Source: Dehalococcoidia bacterium (GTDB lineage Bacteria; Chloroflexota; Dehalococcoidia; Dehalococcoidales; UBA1222). From it: a DNA stretch of 17,168 bases. Each line of letters opens with the position of its first letter. Position 1 is the stretch's first letter. The notes under the pieces are model-generated. The model was not told the DNA's origin and searched no databases. It saw only the letters and a program-made list of their open reading frames with translations. Shown one piece after another: positions 14,571 through 17,168 of the stretch. The stretch spans positions 1-17,168 of the forward strand of contig WQXK01000016.1 in the NCBI GenBank assembly GCA_009784845.1, given 5' to 3'. Position numbers and translations under genes: made by a program.

Positions 14571-15521
14571 ATGGCAGAAAAATTCAGATACGGCGGACAG
14601 GCGGTAATGGATGGGGTGATGATGCGCGGAGCCAAAACCCTCGCCACCGTAGTACGCCGTCCCAACGGCACTTTAGCCAAAAAGGTACATCCTCTGCACT
14701 CCATCTATACAGGACGCTGGCGCAAAATACCATTCACGCGCGGCGTTATTGCCATGCTTGAGGCTATGATTTTGGGCATGGAGGCTATTTTCTTCTCCAC
14801 CAATGTTGCGCTGGAGGATGCCGAAAGCACAGATAGCCCTGATGCGCAAAAAGAGGGCTCTTCCATCAGCAAGCCGCTGCTGTGGGTTATGATGCTTATA
14901 TCATTGGGCTTGGCTGTCGCATTGTTCTTCATCCTGCCTCTGTTTCTGTCAAATTTGATTCTGCGAGGACAGGGGGGCAGTTTGCTCTTCAACCTTATGG
15001 AAGGTGTCATACGTCTGCTGATATTCCTGGCTTATCTTTGGGGCGTCAGCTTTATGCCGGATATCCGCCGCGTATTCTCATACCACGGCGCAGAACACAA
15101 AACCATCCACGCCTATGAAGCCGGTGATGAACTCACGCCAGCTAACGTGCAGAAGCACACAACAGCTCACGTGCGCTGCGGAACTGCTTTCCTGCTGGCC
15201 GTCATGCTAATCGCCATACTAATCTTCGCTCTGGTAGGCAAGCAGGTGCTTTGGCTGTTGATATCATCCCGCATACTGCTTATGCCCGTGATTGCCGGCA
15301 TAGCCTTTGAAATCACACAGTATGGTGCGCGCCACATGGACAACATCCTTTTGCGCTGGATGGCAGCCCCCGGGCTTTGGCTGCAGAAACTCACCACGCG
15401 CCAGCCGGATGACCGGATGGTTGAGGTGGCCATTGCCGCACTCAAAGAGGTACTGATTGCCGACGGTGTCATTCCGGCTGAGACTGAAGCGGTTATTATT
15501 TCAGCTGAGCCGCAACCCTAA
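14571..15521 (+). CDS. DUF1385 (YqhQ-like) membrane protein
   Basis: The 316-residue protein matches the DUF1385 family, including B. subtilis YqhQ, of undefined function. Features in order: the N-terminal family signature YGGQAVMDGVMMRGAKTLA; a cytoplasmic stretch with GVIAMLEAMILGMEA; two hydrophobic segments (about 103-128 and 140-160); the central YHGAEHKTIHAYEAGDELT motif with conserved His and Glu; two further hydrophobic segments near 200-245; and AFEITQYGARH. The motif residues suggest metal or substrate binding, but this is inference. The start is the ATG at 14571 with AGAGGA eight bases upstream; the frame opened earlier at 14454 overlaps rpmE and the terminator. In several genomes this gene neighbours rpmE and prfA; prfA is not seen here. 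Confidence 0.85.
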   Translation: MAEKFRYGGQAVMDGVMMRGAKTLATVVRRPNGTLAKKVHPLHSIYTGRWRKIPFTRGVIAMLEAMILGMEAIFFSTNVALEDAESTDSPDAQKEGSSISKPLLWVMMLISLGLAVALFFILPLFLSNLILRGQGGSLLFNLMEGVIRLLIFLAYLWGVSFMPDIRRVFSYHGAEHKTIHAYEAGDELTPANVQKHTTAHVRCGTAFLLAVMLIAILIFALVGKQVLWLLISSRILLMPVIAGIAFEITQYGARHMDNILLRWMAAPGLWLQKLTTRQPDDRMVEVAIAALKEVLIADGVIPAETEAVIISAEPQP

Positions 15522-15537
15522 GCGGCAAACCAAAAGC

Positions 15538-15577
15538 CAAATCCCACCCCCTGTTTTTGCGACAGGGGTGGGATTTT
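15538..15577 (+). terminator. Terminator after the DUF1385 gene
   Basis: A GC-rich stem, ATCCCACCCCCTGT with ACAGGGGTGGGAT and one bulged C, surrounds a short loop and is followed by TTTTT. It closes the ribosomal-protein/DUF1385 unit and also separates it from the convergent hisI. Confidence 0.85.
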
Positions 15578-15620
15578 TGTATTTACCCGGGTTAATAACA
15601 GATTTTACAAAGCCGCGCTA

Positions 15621-15947
15621 TTACGCCAGATCTGCTGCTGTGAGGCGACGGTAGAAGCAGCTGCGCTCACCAGTGTGGCATGCGGGTCCCTTGGGGTTTG
15701 CTTTCACGAGTACGGCATCAACGTCGCAGTCATACCACACGTCGGTAACCTCAAGGAAATTCCCGGAGGTTGCGCCTTTATGCCACAACTCCTGGCGGCT
15801 ACGGCTCCAAAACCATGCATGTCCGCTTTCCAAAGTAAGCTTGAGCGACTCGGCATTCATATAGCCCAGCATCAGCACGTCGCCTGAAGCAGCATCCTGA
15901 ATGATGGCAGGCACAAGCCCTTTTTCATCCCATTTTACAGAAATCAT
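15621..15947 (-). CDS. hisI: Phosphoribosyl-AMP cyclohydrolase
   Basis: HisI opens the purine ring of phosphoribosyl-AMP, the third step of histidine synthesis. The 108-residue protein is the cyclohydrolase alone, without the HisE pyrophosphohydrolase domain. Motifs: [35 protein letters not shown] (45-63), the metal-binding DCDVDA (73-78), and the zinc-type Cys set C74, C90 and C97 ([10 protein letters not shown]). In most homologs the metal motif reads D-x-D-x-D, as here. The ATG at 15947 has AAGGAAGG five bases upstream. It follows hisA by 94 bases on the same strand. Confidence 0.95.
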   Translation of the reverse strand: MISVKWDEKGLVPAIIQDAASGDVLMLGYMNAESLKLTLESGHAWFWSRSRQELWHKGATSGNFLEVTDVWYDCDVDAVLVKANPKGPACHTGERSCFYRRLTAADLA

Positions 15948-15966
15948 AATACCTTCCTTACGTTAT

Positions 15967-15989
15967 ATTAATATTAGAATAATATTAAT
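15967..15989. repeat. AT-only palindrome between hisA and hisI
   Basis: ATTAATATTA (15967-15976), three bases GAA, then the exact reverse complement TAATATTAAT (15980-15989). It lies about 20 bases upstream of the hisI start. It could be an operator or part of an extra promoter; a weak AU-only stem is unlikely to be a terminator. Confidence 0.6.
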
Positions 15990-16041
15990 GGTAGAATAAC
16001 CGGTTTCAGCACGTCAAAAGAACCAAGACAGAAGCACCGGA

Positions 16042-16767
16042 CTAATTTTGTGCCGCCGAGAGTGCCTGTGCCAAATTAATGTCACCGGTATAAAGCGCAC
16101 GCCCAATAATCACACCCTCAACCCCCAGTTTCTTCAAAAGCTTAATATGCAGAATGGAAGAAACCCCACCTGAGGCGATTGCCGGAAACTTTGTGGTATC
16201 AGTAAGCTCAAAAAGGGAGGCGAAATTAGGCTCGGTAAGTGTGCCATCGCGCCCGATATCGGTATAGACAAAACGGCGCACTCCCAAATCCACCATGGAT
16301 AGGGCGAAGCTTACCACAGGCAGTTCCGTGGTCTTCTGCCAGCCATGCGTTGCCACGAGGCCGCCTCTGGCATCAATTGAAACAACAACCGACTGACCGA
16401 ACCGGCGGCAGGCTTCCTGCACAATTTCAGGACGGCTCACTGCTGAGGTGCCCAATATCACGCGATCCACGCCAATTCCTATGTATTTCTGCATCGTCTC
16501 AACAGTGCGAATGCCGCCGCCTACCTCAATGGGAACGACAACAGAGGAAACAAGGCGATGTATGACGTCCAAATTACCAATGTCACCTGTTGCTGCACCA
16601 TCCAGATCCACAATATGAAGCCGCGTAGCGCCAATTGACTGCCATCGCAAAGCCATTTCCAAAGGGTCGTCGGCAAAGACAGTCTCCTTATTGAAATCGC
16701 CCTGATATAGGCGCACACACCTGCCGCCACGAATGTCTATAGCCGGAATAATCTCTATCGAATTCAC
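16042..16767 (-). CDS. hisA: ProFAR isomerase HisA
   Basis: HisA converts ProFAR to PRFAR by an Amadori rearrangement, the fourth step of histidine synthesis. The TIM-barrel protein has IIPAIDIRGGRCVRLYQGD with the first catalytic Asp, LHIVDLDGA, VPIEVGGGIR, DRVILGTSAV, VVSIDARGG, and YTDIGRDGTL with the second catalytic region, then IASGGVSS. The start is ambiguous. GTG at 16767 gives 241 residues but lies inside the only good Shine-Dalgarno (GAGGTGA, 16770-16764). An ATA at 16758, correctly spaced after that site, would give the canonical M-E-I-I-P-A-I-D N-terminus and 238 residues. hisI follows; hisF, often between them, is absent. Confidence 0.95.
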   Translation of the reverse strand: MNSIEIIPAIDIRGGRCVRLYQGDFNKETVFADDPLEMALRWQSIGATRLHIVDLDGAATGDIGNLDVIHRLVSSVVVPIEVGGGIRTVETMQKYIGIGVDRVILGTSAVSRPEIVQEACRRFGQSVVVSIDARGGLVATHGWQKTTELPVVSFALSMVDLGVRRFVYTDIGRDGTLTEPNFASLFELTDTTKFPAIASGGVSSILHIKLLKKLGVEGVIIGRALYTGDINLAQALSAAQN

Positions 16768-16787
16768 CTCAAAACGTAATGTCCGAC

Positions 16788-16817
16788 ATTATAACACCAC
16801 CGACCCGAAAGTGTCAT
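16788..16817 (-). promoter_or_regulatory. Predicted hisA promoter
   Basis: On the minus strand ATGACA (16817-16812, five of six) and TATAAT (16793-16788, six of six) are separated by 18 bases. The predicted start near 16781 gives a leader of 14 to 23 bases depending on the hisA start codon. Confidence 0.6.
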
Positions 16818-16832
16818 TGAGACCTGCATCAA

Positions 16833-16849
16833 AACGGGCTAAGCCCGTT
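16833..16849 (-). terminator. Small hairpin upstream of the hisA promoter
   Basis: AACGGGC and GCCCGTT pair across a three-base loop (16833-16849). Read on the minus strand it is followed by TTTT, so it may stop transcription entering hisA from the right. The stem is only seven base pairs. Confidence 0.35.
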
Positions 16850-16905
16850 GACGCACAAGTCTTTCGTTTGTCAAAAAAGTCATTTCCCCAAGACTGAACA
16901 TTTGT

Positions 16906-17008
16906 GTTACACTAATGTTAGAACAACCTTAGAAAAAATTGCAGGCACAAAATGCGCAAAATATTTTAAATAAATATTTCAGTAGACGGGTGTTGACATT
17001 AGTGTTAC
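16906..17008. repeat. Inverted pair of a 15-base motif GTWACACTAATGTYA
   Basis: GTTACACTAATGTTA occurs on the plus strand at 16906-16920. GTAACACTAATGTCA occurs on the minus strand at 17008-16994. They match at 13 of 15 positions and are 73 bases apart. The second copy overlaps a TTGACA (16993-16998) that could be a plus-strand -35 box. This suggests operator sites, unproven. Confidence 0.5.
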
Positions 17009-17046
17009 TTCATCGTTTATGCTATGCCAAGATAACCTTTAATAGG

Positions 17047-17168
17047 TGACCTTGCCCCCGATCATTGCACCAATTTCAAAGTTAGTAATAGTATAAACTA
17101 AATTTGAAAGAGGTGATAACAATGTCGAGGAAAAACTACACAGCGGAGCAGATTATCGTGATTCTGCG
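17047..17168 (+). mobile_element. Left end of an IS3-family insertion sequence (partial)
   Basis: TGACCTTGCCCCCGAT at 17047-17062 resembles the left inverted repeats of IS3-family elements (TGACCTGCCCC type), and a transposase orfA starts 75 bases inside. The right end lies outside the window, so the repeat pair and target duplication cannot be checked. Confidence 0.6.
17122..17168 (+). CDS. IS3-family transposase orfA, N-terminal fragment at window edge
   Basis: An ATG at 17122, preceded by a strong Shine-Dalgarno (AGAGGTGAT), opens MSRKNYTAEQIIVIL and runs off the window. The start matches the N-terminus of IS3-family OrfA helix-turn-helix proteins (K-x-Y-T-x-E-Q-I-I pattern). Only 15 complete codons are visible, so subgroup and integrity cannot be judged. 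Confidence 0.7.
   Translation, partial: MSRKNYTAEQIIVIL

Overview
This window looks like chromosomal DNA of an anaerobic bacterium, most likely a member of Chloroflexota (Dehalococcoidia-like). That is inference from gene content; no rRNA is present to fix it. The pointers are: a ribosomal protein L27 without the cleaved N-terminal extension usual in Bacillota; a Re-citrate synthase/homocitrate synthase-type enzyme of the kind known from Dehalococcoides and some clostridia; and a folate cluster in which a PTPS paralog with a Cys-Glu active site sits where FolB would be expected, a substitution described for Chloroflexota among others. Gene order is compact, with several tight minus-strand operons.

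Layout. 1-947: tail of an IS1182-type transposase, broken by an in-frame TGA, followed by a probable IS end. 1119-2378 (+): Re-citrate/homocitrate synthase family gene with a TTG start and its own promoter. 2428-2833 (-): small exported protein gene broken by a frameshift. 3257-3733 (+): trmO. 3829-9604 (-): housekeeping block transcribed recA, recX, rny, ymdB, PHP phosphoesterase, plsY, joining DNA repair, RNA turnover and phospholipid synthesis. 9751-11862 (+): folP, folK, PTPS/queD and a small membrane protein, divergent from recA. 12246-13276 (+): a DUF4870-type membrane protein and a Gly-rich lipoprotein between two strong terminators. 13645-15521 (+): rplU, rpmA, rpmE and a YqhQ-like DUF1385 membrane protein. 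15621-16767 (-): hisA then hisI, without hisF between them. 17047-17168: left end and first codons of an IS3-family element that continues past the window.

The most interesting observations concern translation starts and folate synthesis. rplU has a near-consensus promoter whose predicted start point leaves no in-frame ATG, GTG or TTG before the conserved N-terminus. A Shine-Dalgarno sequence instead points at an ATT codon. hisA shows a similar but weaker case for an ATA start. The folate operon appears to carry a bypass enzyme for the FolB step. No CRISPR array, tRNA, rRNA, defence system or biosynthetic cluster was seen, and I found no convincing wholly new multi-gene system.
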